From contig CANHYD010000186.1 of the NCBI GenBank assembly GCA_947464705.1, positions 1-5,355 on the forward strand: 5,355 nt of DNA. The letters are read 5' to 3'. The notes beneath the pieces are model-generated. The model had not been told where the DNA came from. It was given only the letters and a program-made list of their open reading frames with translations, and did not search any database. A program made the position numbers and the translations under genes. Below are positions 5,143-5,355 of this stretch, in pieces. Origin of the DNA: Verrucomicrobiota bacterium. Lineage in GTDB: Bacteria > Verrucomicrobiota > Verrucomicrobiia > Limisphaerales > UBA9464. Within the stretch, counting starts at the first letter, position 1, and each line of letters starts with the position of its first letter.

Positions 5143-5355
5143 ATGAATTCACTACCCCCAACCACCCTCTCCGGTCTCAACCGTCGCCGCTTCCTCCGCC
5201 AAAGCGCCGCTGCCACCGCCGCTGCGTTCGCCTTCCCCTACGTGGGATCGGTGCTGGGCGCCAATGACCGGATCCAGATCGGTTGCATTGGCGTGGGTGG
5301 CAAGGGGTCTAGCGACACCGACGACGCGGCACGTTGTGGCGGCACCATTGTCGGC
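5143..5355 (+). CDS. Gfo/Idh/MocA-family oxidoreductase with Tat signal (5' part, runs off the window)
   Basis: Only the first 71 codons are present; the frame is open to the window edge. Residues 14-19 (RRRFLR) form a twin-arginine motif followed by an Ala-rich hydrophobic stretch and a likely cleavage site after LGA (38-40). Next comes the NAD(P)-binding start NDRIQIGCIGVGGKGS with the GxGxxG glycines at 50, 52 and 55. This combination is typical of the exported Gfo/Idh/MocA dehydrogenases abundant in Planctomycetota and Verrucomicrobiota, which are thought to act on sugars or polyols with a tightly bound cofactor. Export in folded form would explain the Tat signal. The ATG at 5143 gives a normal-length signal; a TTG at 5101 in the same frame would add 14 residues and is less likely. 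No Shine-Dalgarno sequence is visible. The substrate is unknown because the catalytic part is missing. Confidence 0.85.
   Translation, partial: MNSLPPTTLSGLNRRRFLRQSAAATAAAFAFPYVGSVLGANDRIQIGCIGVGGKGSSDTDDAARCGGTIVG

Overview
The window looks like ordinary chromosome of a Verrucomicrobiota bacterium, most likely the Limisphaerales/Pedosphaera (subdivision 3) side of the phylum. This placement is from memory of family features, not from a search. It rests on the GC-rich, weakly Shine-Dalgarno-dependent gene style, the MYCGNC-type GT4 glycosyltransferase, the GalU-like nucleotidyltransferase with its ITAAGRNQR N-terminus, the Tat-exported Gfo/Idh/MocA protein, and an intergenic palindrome built on GGTAGGG...CCCTACC.

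Layout, left to right. Positions 1-170 are non-coding and carry a 66-bp imperfect palindromic repeat (31-96). On the minus strand follow a hotdog-fold acyl-CoA thioesterase (171-629) and, 34 bp upstream of it, a GT4 glycosyltransferase that starts at a GTG codon (664-2001); the two probably form one transcription unit, glycosyltransferase first. A 156-bp divergent intergenic region separates them from a plus-strand GalU-like sugar-1-phosphate nucleotidyltransferase (2158-2997). Positions 2998-3425 are non-coding, with a 10-bp inverted repeat at the nucleotidyltransferase stop, a C-rich stretch, and a strong intrinsic terminator (stem 3354-3379) serving the next gene. That gene is trigger factor (tig, 3426-4754, minus). 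The 388-bp region 4755-5142 lies between divergent genes and holds a weak promoter candidate for tig, paired direct repeats and two perfect 12-bp palindromes. The window ends inside a plus-strand Gfo/Idh/MocA oxidoreductase with a Tat signal (5143-5355, truncated by the window edge).

How the genes may work together: a nucleotide-sugar-forming enzyme and a glycosyltransferase read from one divergent control region suggest a shared role in glycan or glycoconjugate synthesis. The thioesterase could act on an acyl-CoA in the same pathway or be a housekeeping passenger. Trigger factor appears monocistronic and unrelated. The exported oxidoreductase begins a separate unit. I see no mobile element, CRISPR array, RNA gene or obvious novel multigene system. 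The points most worth a second look are the repeat element, the altered nucleotidyltransferase signature, the CxxC motif in the glycosyltransferase, and the symmetric sites upstream of the oxidoreductase.
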